DNA of 48,777 nucleotides from Chloromonas sp. AAM2 (lineage: Eukaryota > Chlorophyta > Chlorophyceae > Chlamydomonadales > Chlamydomonadaceae), in the NCBI GenBank assembly GCA_004335635.1, contig QAXH01003779.1, positions 1 to 48,777 of the forward strand, read 5' to 3'. Under the pieces are notes generated by a model, which was given only the letters and a program-made list of their open reading frames with translations, was not told where the DNA came from and did not search any database. The position numbers were made by a program, and so were the translations under genes. This document shows positions 48,763-48,777 of the stretch, one piece after another; the first letter of the stretch is position 1, and the number at the start of each line of letters is the position of its first letter.

Positions 48763-48777
48763 CTGCAAGGGCGGCAT

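Overview
This looks like nuclear DNA of a green alga (Chlorophyta). The genes are broken by many short GT-AG introns, with acceptors usually ending in GCAG. One gene is chlorophyll synthase, another a plant-type KDO transferase. Two genes are followed by TGTAA, the usual chlorophyte polyadenylation signal. The coding exons are Ala/Gly/Gln-rich and contain long low-complexity stretches, as is common in this group. I do not name a species. All exon boundaries were worked out by hand from splice consensus, reading phase and family resemblance. No transcripts or searches were available.

Layout. 331-5115 (-): a VHS/GAT (TOM1-like) ubiquitin and clathrin adaptor. 5348-8342 (+): chlorophyll synthase, divergent from the adaptor across 232 bp. 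9786-15065 (+): a CDK10/CDK11-like kinase with an RS/His-rich block inside its C-lobe and a triplicated splice acceptor. 15066-20510: about 5.4 kb that is gene-poor, with minisatellites, a dispersed short repeat, a small candidate membrane-protein gene on the minus strand, and a decayed copy of part of the next gene. 20511-31057 (-): KDO transferase (KDTA) whose glycosyltransferase domain is interrupted, in frame, by about 2,150 Ser/Ala/Pro-rich residues. 31058-32740: intergenic, with some unexplained open frames. 32741-41459 (+): a dysferlin-domain plus sn-1-specific diacylglycerol-lipase-like protein. 41460-43274: nothing confident. 43275-46900 (+): a coiled-coil protein. 48240-48762 (-): the 3' end of an unidentified gene that runs off the window.

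The genes do not form one pathway. Chlorophyll synthase serves thylakoid pigment synthesis. The KDO transferase serves organellar or cell-surface KDO glycoconjugates. The adaptor and the lipase belong to endomembrane traffic and lipid signalling.

The most unusual content is architectural. Three enzymes (CDK, KDTA, lipase) keep their catalytic motifs but carry large low-complexity blocks between them. In KDTA the block is nearly all of a three-exon cassette of 2,044 codons, flanked by introns of the same phase. It could therefore be skipped without changing the frame, giving one locus two possible products: a compact enzyme and a protein of about 2,660 residues.
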